38,511 nt of DNA from an uncultured Erysipelotrichaceae bacterium (GCA_902788735.1 CADALJ010000005.1:1-38511); one strand, 5' to 3'. Shown: positions 22,837 to 30,335, counted from the stretch's first letter. Numbers and translations are program-made. Notes: generated by a model not told the origin, from the letters alone.

Positions 22837-23553
22837 ATGTTTGGATTATTAATGTTAGTAGGGGGAGTTGTTTTACTAATAGGTGTAATTGCTGCAGTAA
22901 GTGTATTTTTGTATTTCAAGATAAAGCTTAGAAAGATGCTTGATGATGCTGGATTCGAAGGACAAAATATAGGTAGTATTATACGTGAAGCTCGACTACA
23001 AGATGAAGTGGAACCTAAGAGTTTGGCTAGTATGGATAGAATTTATTTAAGTCAAATTAAAGAAGATTTTCCAGGTATTAATATAAGTGAAATTAAACGT
23101 CAATCGGAAGAAGTTATATTAGATTGTTATAGTTGTGTTGAAAGACATGATAGTAAAAAACTTAAAGGTAAAATTAAAAGTTTTGTTGATAAAATGATTA
23201 GTGAGTATGAAGGTAAGAATGTTAAATTTAATGATTTTAAGATTCATAATACTGTACTTTCTAATTATAAAAAAGATGGTAAAACTGCAAGTATATTTTT
23301 TGCTTCAGCATATGAATATAATTTAATAGTAGATGGTAAAGAGAAGAAAATACAAGATAGGGCAAAAACAGAGTTTATCTATGTATTAGATGAAGCAGAA
23401 CTTTCTGATAAACAAAATGTTATTGATATACATTGTCCTAATTGTAATAGCCCAATTACTAATTTAGGTAATCATAAGTGTAGTTATTGTGGTACTGCGG
23501 TTGTGTTAGTACTAGGCAGAGTATTTGCATGTAATGATATTAAAAGGTATTAA
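22837..23553 (+). CDS. Membrane-anchored protein with C-terminal zinc ribbon
   Basis: A 238-residue protein: one N-terminal membrane helix (about 5-27), a helical segment, a middle domain of about 120 residues (from MDRIYLSQIKEDFPG to an aromatic beta region ending near FIYVLDEAEL) that recalls NTF2/Tim44-like domains, and a zinc ribbon with CPNC at about 205 and CSYC at about 221. Comparable proteins occur beside SPFH proteins of the YdjI type in Bacillus (ydjGHI). Here a YdjI-like gene follows 69 bases later, so an envelope-stress role is plausible. The family call for the middle domain is tentative. It begins seven bases after serS and may be read through from the T-box operon. Confidence 0.62.
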   Translation: MFGLLMLVGGVVLLIGVIAAVSVFLYFKIKLRKMLDDAGFEGQNIGSIIREARLQDEVEPKSLASMDRIYLSQIKEDFPGINISEIKRQSEEVILDCYSCVERHDSKKLKGKIKSFVDKMISEYEGKNVKFNDFKIHNTVLSNYKKDGKTASIFFASAYEYNLIVDGKEKKIQDRAKTEFIYVLDEAELSDKQNVIDIHCPNCNSPITNLGNHKCSYCGTAVVLVLGRVFACNDIKRY

Positions 23554-23558
23554 AAATA

Positions 23559-23587
23559 TATACAAAAATTGTAATATATTGTATAAT
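23559..23587 (+). promoter_or_regulatory. Promoter for the SPFH gene
   Basis: TATACA (23559-23564), 17-bp spacer, TATAAT (23582-23587). Confidence 0.55.
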
Positions 23588-23622
23588 ATAAGTATAAATT
23601 AATTTTAGATAGGAGATGTATT

Positions 23623-24705
23623 ATGGGATTAATTAAAGCTGCTGTAGATGCTGTTAAGGGTACTCTACATGATCAATGGAAAGATTATATTAAATGCGAT
23701 GATCTAGGAAATGAAATTTTAATGAAAAAGGTAACTACACCTAATGGAATTATTTCAAAAGATAGTGCTATTCAAGTTGCACCTGGACAAATCGCAGTAA
23801 TATTTCAAAGTGGTCAAATTTTAGATGCTACTGCTGAAGAAGGAATTTATACATTTGATCAATCTAGTTCACCAACTTTCTTTGCTGGACAATTTGGTGA
23901 AGTATTTAAAGAAATGTGGACACGTTTCGTTTATAATGGAGGAGTTAGTAAAGAACAAGCTGTTTTCTATATCAATGCTAAGGAAATTATTGATAATAAG
24001 TTTGGAACACCTGCACCAATTCCATTCCAAGATTGGTCACATCCAATTCCAAATCAAATGACTGGAAGCTTAACTCCATTAAGAGTTGAAGTTAAATGTT
24101 TTGGTAAGTATACATTCACTATTAGTGATCCTGCTGTTTTCATGAGTAAGATTGCTGGTACTGCTGATGTATATACAAAAACAGATATTACTGAACAAAT
24201 GAGAAGTGAAGTTATTGGAGCATTCCAAAACGTATTAAATGAATTAGGAAATAGTGAGCATAAAACTCCAGTATTAGAATTACCTAGTGCTACTGATGAA
24301 ATTAAAGCAATGATGGATGAAAAAGTATTCGATCAACCAATTAGAGATCGTGGTATGAGTATCAAAGGTTTCGTTGTTGAATCAGTTACATTAGATGATG
24401 AATCTAACAGAAAAATTGATGATTACGAACTTGCTGGAAATACTGCAATGCAACGTGGAAAACTTGTTGGTTCTTATGGAACAGCTGTTGTTGATGCTGC
24501 AAACAATCCTAATGGAGCTGCAAATGGTCTATTCGGTGTTGGTATGATGAATATGGCATCAGGTGGAGTTCTAGGTGGAGCTGCTATGGGTGCATTCCAA
24601 GATGGAAATAATCAAGCTGCTGCTGCTAATGGATATTGCTCTAAATGTGGAGCACCACTTTCTGGACCATTCTGTTCTAAATGTGGAGCTAAAGCAGGAG
24701 AATAA
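23623..24705 (+). CDS. SPFH-domain zinc-ribbon protein, YdjI-like
   Basis: A 360-residue protein of the YdjI class (often labelled 'virion core protein-like'). It begins with the amphipathic MGLIKAAVDAVKGTLHDQW, has an SPFH/band-7 domain (about 40-270; SAIQVAPGQIAVIFQSGQI, LRVEVKCFGKYTFTI, GMSIKGFVVESVTL), a Gly/Ala-rich linker, and a C-terminal zinc ribbon CSKCGAPL..FCSKCG. In Bacillus YdjI helps recruit the PspA paralog YdjF to membranes under stress; no pspA gene is in this window. Codon choice (more C-ending codons) suggests strong expression. AGGAGATG precedes ATG 23623. Preceded by a zinc-ribbon membrane protein that may be its partner. Confidence 0.85.
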   Translation: MGLIKAAVDAVKGTLHDQWKDYIKCDDLGNEILMKKVTTPNGIISKDSAIQVAPGQIAVIFQSGQILDATAEEGIYTFDQSSSPTFFAGQFGEVFKEMWTRFVYNGGVSKEQAVFYINAKEIIDNKFGTPAPIPFQDWSHPIPNQMTGSLTPLRVEVKCFGKYTFTISDPAVFMSKIAGTADVYTKTDITEQMRSEVIGAFQNVLNELGNSEHKTPVLELPSATDEIKAMMDEKVFDQPIRDRGMSIKGFVVESVTLDDESNRKIDDYELAGNTAMQRGKLVGSYGTAVVDAANNPNGAANGLFGVGMMNMASGGVLGGAAMGAFQDGNNQAAAANGYCSKCGAPLSGPFCSKCGAKAGE

Positions 24706-24707
24706 TT

Positions 24708-24732
24708 AAAAGATGCTTAGGCATCTTTTTTT
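24708..24732 (+). terminator. Terminator of the SPFH gene
   Basis: A 9-bp stem (24708-24716 with 24721-24729), TTAG loop, and T-run. Confidence 0.9.
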
Positions 24733-24809
24733 GTTATACATTTTATTTATTACTAGTATAAATACTCGATTCTAAAATTATTGACTTGGTAATTTTTTCC
24801 TTTATTTAC

Positions 24810-24876
24810 AATACTTTTTCAGCGATAAGTATTTTTTATAACTGTCGAATTTTGTAATTTGACAGTTATTTTTTTT
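24810..24876 (+). other. Two stacked hairpins in an intergenic gap; possible small RNA end
   Basis: First hairpin AATACTT/AAGTATT (24810-24816 with 24827-24833) is followed by TTTT; the second, ATAACTGTC/GACAGTTAT (24838-24846 with 24861-24869), is followed by eight T and looks like a true terminator. The SPFH gene already has its own terminator 80 bases upstream, so something short may be transcribed here. TTGACT at 24781 with TATTTA 16 bases on, or TTGGTA (24786) with TACAAT 15 bases on, are weak promoter options. There is no open reading frame with a ribosome site. Confidence 0.4.
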
Positions 24877-24886
24877 GTGATAGAAT
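24859..24886 (+). promoter_or_regulatory. Strong promoter for the ankyrin-like gene
   Basis: TTGACA (24859-24864), 16-bp spacer, TAGAAT (24881-24886) with TGA just before the -10. The -35 is part of the 3' arm of the second hairpin. Confidence 0.72.
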
Positions 24887-24918
24887 AGTGAATTGTCCCG
24901 TGTAAAGAGGTGTAATTT

Positions 24919-25593
24919 ATGAATAATGAAATAATAGAAAAGAGTAAAGAAGACCCGACCCTCGTATTTTCATATATTAGACGTGGTAAATATGAATTAG
25001 CTTTTGAATTGGTTGATAAGAATATTGTAAGTATAAATACTCTTGATTCTATTGGTAATGATGTAGTTACAAAACTTTTAAAGAATAAACAATATGAATA
25101 TGTAATTAGGTTAATGAAAAAGAAAAATTGGAATGTTAATAATCAAAATGATGAAGGTAATACTTTTGGACATATCTTAGCTATGGATAATTCACCAATG
25201 GCTGTTAAAGTAGTAGAAGCATTAACTAAGAAAAGTAATTATATTCCAAATTTAAAAAATAAACGTCATGAAACTGCTATGGATATAGCACTTAATAATA
25301 ATTATTTATGTACTGCATTTAAATTATTAGAAGATAAGAGATTTAATGAAATAGATTTTTCTTCATTTAAAAATTTATTTATGATTAGTATAGAAAATAA
25401 AGATTATGGAAAATATTCTAAGATAAATAATCTAGAAATAATAGTAGATACTTTAGAGAAAAAAGATTTAAGTGATGCTATGAGAGATTTAATTAATTGT
25501 ATAATTGAGAATCTTGAGAGAATAAAAAATGATATTATGAATAATAGGAATTATACAATAGATTTTATTATTAATAGTTATGAAAGAGCTTAG
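24919..25593 (+). CDS. Ankyrin-repeat-like protein
   Basis: A 224-residue soluble protein. Residues about 70-145 carry two to three ankyrin-like units: NWNVNNQNDEGNTFGHILAM and YIPNLKNKRHETAMDIALNN, with the D-x-x-G-x-T-x-x-H/A-x-x pattern and following helix pairs; the N-terminal part (LVFSYIRRGKYELAFELVDK) looks like a degenerate unit. The C-terminal third is helical without a recognised domain. Such proteins mediate protein binding; no partner is evident. AGAGGTG precedes ATG 24919, and the stop codon is within the loop of the terminator. The next gene encodes another repeat-type protein but has its own terminator boundary. Confidence 0.72.
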   Translation: MNNEIIEKSKEDPTLVFSYIRRGKYELAFELVDKNIVSINTLDSIGNDVVTKLLKNKQYEYVIRLMKKKNWNVNNQNDEGNTFGHILAMDNSPMAVKVVEALTKKSNYIPNLKNKRHETAMDIALNNNYLCTAFKLLEDKRFNEIDFSSFKNLFMISIENKDYGKYSKINNLEIIVDTLEKKDLSDAMRDLINCIIENLERIKNDIMNNRNYTIDFIINSYERA

Positions 25594-25603
25594 GCTCTTT
25601 TTT
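25583..25603 (+). terminator. Terminator with stop codon in the loop
   Basis: AAAGAGC (25583-25589) and GCTCTTT (25594-25600) around a TTAG loop holding the TAG stop, then T-run. Confidence 0.85.
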
Positions 25604-25650
25604 ATTGAAAAATGTGGGGGAGATGTACTATTATCATAGGAGAGTTGTAT

Positions 25651-26700
25651 ATGAAGAGTGAAGAACAATTAGCTAAATTAAGACAAGATGCAGAGAATAT
25701 GCTTAAAGAAGGTCCCGAAGGAATAAAAGTAAAACTAAAAAAAGAATATATTGAAAAACTAATTTTTGATAAGGTAGTATTAAATGAAGAGTTGGGAATA
25801 GTTTTAAAAATTCCAGTATGGACAGGGCCATTTCTTTCAAAAATAGACTTAAGTGAAGTGAGTTTTGATGATGTATCATGGTCTATTAAAAGAAAACCAA
25901 TTGGTAGAGAAGTGGATAATATATTGCAATGGATTGATAATATGCAAGATGTAAATGCACCAGAACCATATGATGTTTGGTCTGATATTGGTAATTTTCA
26001 ATTAGCAGGTAACTCAAATAATAATGTATTAGATTTTTCTAATACTAATGCTGTCATAGATTTTTCAAAATCATTTGAAGCTAAATATTTTGATGCGATA
26101 AATATAGTAGGTGTAAATTTGGCAAATGTTGATTTGTCGAATAATGATTTTGCAGTTAGTTTTTTACAAATTTGTGCTTCAGATTTATCTAATACTAAGG
26201 CAAATATAAGTGCAGCTAGGAGTTTTTGCCTAGAACGTTCAAATTTTGAAAATGCTGATTTATCGCAAATTACTTTAAATGCAGGTACTTTTGGTGGAGA
26301 TTTGAGTTTGGTTGCTAAACCCAGAGGAGATGAAGATGAAGAATCTTTAGATGGATACTATTTTGAAATTTGCATAGACACTGAATCAAATTATCGTAAT
26401 ACAGGAATAAATATAGTTTATGATGCAATGTGTGAAATGGCTTATTCCGAAATAGAAGATAATGAGTATGAAAGTGGTTATACTGAAGATTCTAAATATG
26501 AGTTTTTTGATATAAAAGATAATGTATATAAAAATAGGAAAAAGGAATCAGAAAAAGTAGCTTATAGAACCTATCACGATTTGCTTATGCAAAGCGGTAT
26601 TTTTGATGGATGCAAATTAAATGGAGTTGTAATTGGTGATGGAATAGATTCGGAAGATATATTAGGGGAAATAAGAAAACAAATACCAGGAGCTAAATAA
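25651..26700 (+). CDS. Pentapeptide-repeat-like protein, unknown function
   Basis: A 349-residue soluble protein. The middle (about 135-220) has degenerate pentapeptide repeats of the A(N/D)LxN type: NLANVDLSNNDF, SDLSNTKANIS, SNFENADLSQIT, and a late CKLNGVVIGD. The N-terminal 100 residues are mixed helix and strand (MKSEEQLAKLRQDAENMLK), and the region 230-310 is acidic with many Tyr. Right-handed beta-helix proteins of this kind can bind proteins or mimic DNA, but nothing here shows a specific role. I start at ATG 25651 after AGGAG (25638-25642); ATG 25612 in the same frame lacks a ribosome site. Confidence 0.6.
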   Translation: MKSEEQLAKLRQDAENMLKEGPEGIKVKLKKEYIEKLIFDKVVLNEELGIVLKIPVWTGPFLSKIDLSEVSFDDVSWSIKRKPIGREVDNILQWIDNMQDVNAPEPYDVWSDIGNFQLAGNSNNNVLDFSNTNAVIDFSKSFEAKYFDAINIVGVNLANVDLSNNDFAVSFLQICASDLSNTKANISAARSFCLERSNFENADLSQITLNAGTFGGDLSLVAKPRGDEDEESLDGYYFEICIDTESNYRNTGINIVYDAMCEMAYSEIEDNEYESGYTEDSKYEFFDIKDNVYKNRKKESEKVAYRTYHDLLMQSGIFDGCKLNGVVIGDGIDSEDILGEIRKQIPGAK

Positions 26701-26712
26701 AAGCTCTTTTTT
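26690..26712 (+). terminator. Short terminator
   Basis: GAGCT (26690-26694) and AGCTC (26702-26706), loop containing the stop codon, then six T. The stem is short. Confidence 0.6.
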
Positions 26713-26713
26713 A

Positions 26714-26742
26714 TTGTATTATTTGCTAGTATTTGTTAAAAT
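26714..26742 (+). promoter_or_regulatory. Promoter for miaB-ymcA
   Basis: TTGTAT (26714-26719), 17-bp spacer, TAAAAT (26737-26742) with TGT just before it. Confidence 0.55.
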
Positions 26743-26767
26743 ATATGAGAATGAATGGAGGGATACT

Positions 26768-28156
26768 ATGCGTATACCTGATTTTAATGAAGCTAGAACT
26801 AGGGATAAGAGAGAATATAAGAGATTAGTAGGGAAATATAATGGTAAAAAGTATTTTATTAAAACTTATGGATGTCAAATGAATGAGCATGATAGTGAAG
26901 TTATTTCTGCTTTACTAGAAAAGTTAGGTTTTGAAAGAGTAGATAATTATTTAGATGCAGATTTAGTTTTACTTAATACTTGTAGTATAAGAGAAAATGC
27001 TCATAATAAAGCTTTTGGGATGCTTGGTAGACTTAAACATTTGAAACTAGATAAGAAAGATTTAATTATCGGTTTAACTGGATGTATGGCACAAGAAGCT
27101 AGTGTAGTAGATGAAATACTTAGAGATTATAAATTTGTTAATTTTGTATGTGGAACACATAACTTGAATGAATTACCTAGTATTATAGATAAATCTATAG
27201 AATCAAATAAACAACAAATAGAAGTATATTCAAGAGAAGGTGATCTATATGAAGGATTACCTGTAGTTAGAACTAATAATTATAAAGCTTATGTTAATAT
27301 AATTTATGGTTGTGATAAATTTTGTACATACTGTATAGTTCCTTATACTAGAGGAAGAGAGCGAAGTAGAGAAAAAGAAGATATATTAGCTGAAGTAGAT
27401 GAGTTAATAAAGGATGGTTATAAAGAGATAACTTTATTAGGGCAAAATGTTAATGCTTATGGTAAAGATTTATATGATGATTATAATTTAGGTAATTTAC
27501 TTGAAGATATAGCTCTTAAAGACATTCCTCGTGTTAGATTTATGACAAGTCACCCTTGGGACTTTAATGATAAGATGATTGAAGTAATTGGTAAATATAA
27601 AAATATTATGCCTAGTGTACATTTACCTGTTCAAAGTGGAAGTAATAAAATATTAAAACTTATGGGTAGACGTTATACTAGAGAAAGCTATTTAGAATTA
27701 TTCCATAAAATAAAAGATACAGTACCTGGTGTAGCAATAAGTACTGATATTATTGTAGGATTTCCGGGAGAGACTGAAGAAGATTTTCTTGAGACTATGA
27801 GTTTAGTAGAAGAATGTAAGTATGATAATGCATTTACTTTTATATTTAGTGTAAGACGTGGAACTCCTGCAGAAAAGATAAAAGATAATACTAGTTTATC
27901 TGAAAAAGAGGAAAGACTTCAAAGATTAAATGAGGTAGTTAATAAATATTTCTTAGAAAATAATCAAAAATTAGTTGGAACAGTTTTAAATGTATTAGTA
28001 GAAGGTGTATCAGAGAAAAAAGATATGTATTATGGATATAGCGATACTAATAAATTAATAAACTTTACTAGTTCTAAAGAATTAATGCCTGGTGATTTAG
28101 TTGATGTAGAGATTACTTCTGCAAAGACATGGAGTTTAGATGGAAAAGTTAAATAA
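26768..28156 (+). CDS. miaB: tRNA-2-methylthio-N6-dimethylallyladenosine synthase MiaB
   Basis: Radical-SAM methylthiotransferase that modifies A37 of tRNAs reading U-starting codons. The 462-residue product has the N-terminal UPF0004 domain with cluster ligands Cys36 (TYGCQMNEHDS), Cys72 (LLNTCSIREN) and Cys106 (GLTGCMAQE), the radical-SAM motif Cys182-x3-Cys186-x2-Cys189 (YGCDKFCTYCIVPYTRGRER), and a C-terminal TRAM domain. Complete. ATG 26768 follows GGAGGGA; the in-frame TTG at 26714 would lie within the promoter. The 3' end overlaps ymcA by 17 bases, as in the Bacillus ymcB-ymcA order. Confidence 0.96.
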   Translation: MRIPDFNEARTRDKREYKRLVGKYNGKKYFIKTYGCQMNEHDSEVISALLEKLGFERVDNYLDADLVLLNTCSIRENAHNKAFGMLGRLKHLKLDKKDLIIGLTGCMAQEASVVDEILRDYKFVNFVCGTHNLNELPSIIDKSIESNKQQIEVYSREGDLYEGLPVVRTNNYKAYVNIIYGCDKFCTYCIVPYTRGRERSREKEDILAEVDELIKDGYKEITLLGQNVNAYGKDLYDDYNLGNLLEDIALKDIPRVRFMTSHPWDFNDKMIEVIGKYKNIMPSVHLPVQSGSNKILKLMGRRYTRESYLELFHKIKDTVPGVAISTDIIVGFPGETEEDFLETMSLVEECKYDNAFTFIFSVRRGTPAEKIKDNTSLSEKEERLQRLNEVVNKYFLENNQKLVGTVLNVLVEGVSEKKDMYYGYSDTNKLINFTSSKELMPGDLVDVEITSAKTWSLDGKVK

Positions 28157-28469
28157 GAGTCTAAATGAAGTAGTAGATTGTATTAAAAATTCTAAGGAAT
28201 ATAAAAAGTGTATAGAGTTAAAAGAAAAAATGAATTCTAATGATGAGATTAATTCATTAGTAAAAGAGATTAAGATAAAACAAAAAAAATATATTAGAAG
28301 TAATGATTCTAATATACTTAGTGAATTAAAAGAATTAGAAAATAAACTTAATTCTATACCAATTTATCATATATATTTAGATAATTTAGAAGAAGTAAAT
28401 AATATGATTAATTATGTAAAAGATGAATTAAATGATTATTTTGATAATTTATTAAATAAAAAATACTAG
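28140..28469 (+). CDS. ymcA: YlbF/YmcA (RicA-like) family protein
   Basis: A 109-residue all-helical protein with two long helices (LNEVVDCIKNSKEYKKCIEL; EINSLVKEIKIKQKKYIR) and a C-terminal helix, the shape of the YlbF/YmcA family. In Bacillus YmcA (RicA) forms the Ric/Y complex with YlbF and YaaT, carries Fe-S clusters and guides RNase Y cleavage, affecting sporulation, competence and biofilm. Position directly after miaB matches Bacillus and supports RicA rather than RicF. Cys13 and Cys20 are present, but whether they ligate a cluster is unknown. It overlaps miaB by 17 bases with GGAG as ribosome site, and its stop is paired in a bidirectional terminator. Confidence 0.8.
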   Translation: MEKLNKSLNEVVDCIKNSKEYKKCIELKEKMNSNDEINSLVKEIKIKQKKYIRSNDSNILSELKELENKLNSIPIYHIYLDNLEEVNNMINYVKDELNDYFDNLLNKKY

Positions 28470-28486
28470 ATAACTAGTATTTTTTT
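28458..28486. terminator. Bidirectional terminator joining two TAG stops
   Basis: A perfect 12-bp stem (28458-28469 with 28474-28485), ATAA loop. The TAG stops of ymcA and of the minus-strand gene pair with each other at the top of the stem. Confidence 0.9.
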
Positions 28487-29097
28487 AATTCTTCTTTAAT
28501 TCTTTCTTTTGTTTCTTTTATGAAGTCTTTTATTGCGTATATATCAAATATATATTGTTTTTCTGATTTAGAATTTTCTATTATAATGCCTATTTTATTT
28601 AGTAATATATCTAATTTATTAATAGGTATTTCATTTAATGGTGTATTTGGAGTTTTAAATTCTTCATAAAATAATGATAAGTCTAAATTGTATTCTTCTA
28701 TAACTTGAATATTTAAATTAGTATAGTCTGAATAAATTAAATTTCTTAAATCATTTTCATTTAAATTTAGTATTGTACCGTCTAGTAATTTTATTATATC
28801 TTTATTAGTTATTTTAGGTATAAATTCTTCTTCCCATAGTTTATCTGTGTATAAGTGAATGAAATAACCTAAATTAAATGAATTATATTTAAATGTTGGG
28901 TATCTCTTTGCAAATAAATCTATATCAGGTATCTCATTTCTCATATTACTTGAAAAGTGAGATATATTTTTATCTAATCCTATTTGTCTTGCTATATCAG
29001 GAGCAATTGATCCTAGATAATAATCATAATAGTTATCTATATCTAAATCATCTTTTAGTTCTTTAGCAATGGCTAAATGAATAATTACTGATGCCAT
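28474..29097 (-). CDS. Putative metal-dependent hydrolase (phospholipase C/nuclease-like fold)
   Basis: A 207-residue helical protein. The pattern MASVIIHLAIAKEL (His7), YYLGSIAPDI (Asp33), a following His (KNISHFSS), then NLGYFIHLYTDKLW (His and Asp) resembles the zinc-dependent phospholipase C family (PF00882-like), whose members share the H..D-x-x..H..H-x-x-x-D ligand spacing. No signal peptide, so a cytoplasmic enzyme. Substrate unknown. AGGAGGAGT precedes its ATG on the minus strand. It lies between ymcA and cotE, interrupting the Bacillus-like ymcA-cotE order in the opposite orientation, so it may be an insertion into that block. Confidence 0.6.
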   Translation of the reverse strand: MASVIIHLAIAKELKDDLDIDNYYDYYLGSIAPDIARQIGLDKNISHFSSNMRNEIPDIDLFAKRYPTFKYNSFNLGYFIHLYTDKLWEEEFIPKITNKDIIKLLDGTILNLNENDLRNLIYSDYTNLNIQVIEEYNLDLSLFYEEFKTPNTPLNEIPINKLDILLNKIGIIIENSKSEKQYIFDIYAIKDFIKETKERIKEELKKY

Positions 29098-29160
29098 AAA
29101 ACTCCTCCTTATTCTATAATTATTATAACATTATTTTTAATTAGATAAATACTTTTTAGT

Positions 29161-29188
29161 ACTTTTTATTTTGCTTTTACATATATTA
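29161..29188 (+). promoter_or_regulatory. Possible mother-cell sigma promoter for cotE
   Basis: CATATATTA (29180-29188) matches CATAnnnTA, with AC at 29161-29162, 17 bases upstream, as in SigK promoters. Weak on its own; the gene behind it is a spore coat gene. Confidence 0.42.
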
Positions 29189-29203
29189 TGTTAGGAGGAT
29201 ATT

Positions 29204-29731
29204 ATGTCTAATTATAAAGAAATTGTTACTAAAGCAGTTGTTTCTAAAGGAAAAAAATTATTTACTACTAACCATAGTGTAGAAGTAAGTAATCCTTCTA
29301 CTGTATTAGGTTGTTGGGTTATTAATCATAATTTTAAAGGTGTTAAAAATTCTAATAATATCGTTATAGACGGAAGTTACGATGTTAATATATGGTATTC
29401 TTATGATAATGATACTAAGACTGATGTGGTAAAAGAAACAAATACTTATCATGAAGTTGTTCATATGAGAAATGTAAGTGATGTAGAGGGAGAAGAAATA
29501 ATAGTTAGAAGTTTAAAACAACCTAATCCTTTGAAAGTAGAAATTAATGGTAATAATATTAATTATGTAATTGAAAAAGAATTAGGTATTGAATTAGTAG
29601 GAGATGTTAAAGTAAAAATAGAGGCTAATGAAGAAGACGATAATTGGGATGAAATAGTAGAAGAAGAAAAAGTAGAGGAAGAAATAGATAAAAATATAAA
29701 AGAAGATTATATAAATGAAGAAATTATATAA
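29204..29731 (+). CDS. cotE: Outer spore coat morphogenetic protein CotE
   Basis: Organises the outer spore coat in Bacillus. The 175-residue product aligns throughout with the family: MSNYKEIVTKAVVSKGKK at the start, then NPSTVLGCWVINHNFKG, the DGSYDVNIWYSYDNDTKT core, LKQPNPLKVEI, and a strongly acidic tail of Glu and Asp. Length is close to Bacillus CotE (about 181). AGGAGGA precedes ATG 29204. It sits near miaB-ymcA, as in Bacillus (ymcB-ymcA-cotE), though mutS does not follow. Presence of CotE is the best evidence in the window that this organism, or its recent ancestor, makes coated spores. Its stop is inside a terminator. Confidence 0.93.
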   Translation: MSNYKEIVTKAVVSKGKKLFTTNHSVEVSNPSTVLGCWVINHNFKGVKNSNNIVIDGSYDVNIWYSYDNDTKTDVVKETNTYHEVVHMRNVSDVEGEEIIVRSLKQPNPLKVEINGNNINYVIEKELGIELVGDVKVKIEANEEDDNWDEIVEEEKVEEEIDKNIKEDYINEEII

Positions 29732-29740
29732 TCTTTTTTT
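29703..29740 (+). terminator. Terminator within the 3' end of cotE
   Basis: A perfect 12-bp stem (29703-29714 with 29724-29735), nine-base loop, T-run to 29740. Most of it is coding sequence; the TAA is in the 3' arm. Confidence 0.85.
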
Positions 29741-29755
29741 GTTAACAAAAAAAGG

Positions 29756-29784
29756 TTGACATATATATTATTATTTGATATGAT
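29756..29784 (+). promoter_or_regulatory. Strong promoter for rpsP
   Basis: TTGACA (29756-29761), 17-bp spacer, TATGAT (29779-29784) with TGA just before it. Start point near 29791 excludes an in-frame ATG at 29785. Confidence 0.85.
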
Positions 29785-29814
29785 ATGTATGCATTTAGAA
29801 ATGGAGGGATATTA

Positions 29815-30084
29815 ATGGCAGTTAAATTAAGATTAACAAGAATGGGAGCTAAAAAAAGACCAACTTATAGAATCGTTGCTACTGATAGTAGAAGACCTAG
29901 AGATGGTGAGTATTTAGAATTAATCGGTACATATGCACCACTTGATTCAGTAACAAAAATCAATGAAGAAGTAGCTTTAAAATGGTTAAATAATGGAGCT
30001 ATTCCAACTGATACTGTTAAAAACTTATTTAGTAAAGAAGGAATCATGAAGAAATTTACTGATTCTAAAAAGAAAGGTAATTAA
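29815..30084 (+). CDS. rpsP: 30S ribosomal protein S16
   Basis: Ribosomal small-subunit protein. The 89-residue product starts [20 protein letters not shown], the conserved S16 opening, and continues [19 protein letters not shown] and [18 protein letters not shown]. Full length. ATG 29815 follows GGAGGGAT. A near-consensus promoter precedes it, as expected for a ribosomal gene. The khpA gene follows after two bases, matching the rpsP-ylqC pair of Bacillus; ffh, often upstream, is absent. Confidence 0.98.
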   Translation: MAVKLRLTRMGAKKRPTYRIVATDSRRPRDGEYLELIGTYAPLDSVTKINEEVALKWLNNGAIPTDTVKNLFSKEGIMKKFTDSKKKGN

Positions 30085-30086
30085 TC

Positions 30087-30335
30087 ATGGATTTAGTTAA
30101 ATTAACAGAAGAAATAGTTAAATCTTTAGTAGTTAATAAAGATAGTGTAAGTGTAAAAGAATTTCCTACAGAAGAAGAAAACGTTATGTTAATACAAGTA
30201 ATGGTTGATGATTCTGATATGGGAAGAGTTATTGGTAAAGAAGGACGTACTGCTAATGCTATTAGAACTTTAGTACAAGCTAGTTCTGCTTTAGTTGATA
30301 ATAAATATGTAAAAATTGATATAGATAAATTTTAG
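30087..30335 (+). CDS. khpA: KH-domain RNA-binding protein KhpA (YlqC)
   Basis: Small single-KH protein that pairs with KhpB in Gram-positives and binds RNA, with roles in cell elongation and division. The 82-residue product has the KH core with the Gly50-Lys-Glu-Gly53 loop in GRVIGKEGRTANAIRTL. Complete and of family length. It lies two bases after rpsP, with the end of rpsP (AAAGGTAAT) as a modest ribosome site. Its TAG stop begins the following terminator. Confidence 0.94.
   Translation: MDLVKLTEEIVKSLVVNKDSVSVKEFPTEEENVMLIQVMVDDSDMGRVIGKEGRTANAIRTLVQASSALVDNKYVKIDIDKF

Noticed and set aside
29785-29814. Longer S16 protein starting at ATG 29785
   Set aside because: That ATG lies before the predicted transcript start and adds residues not found in S16.
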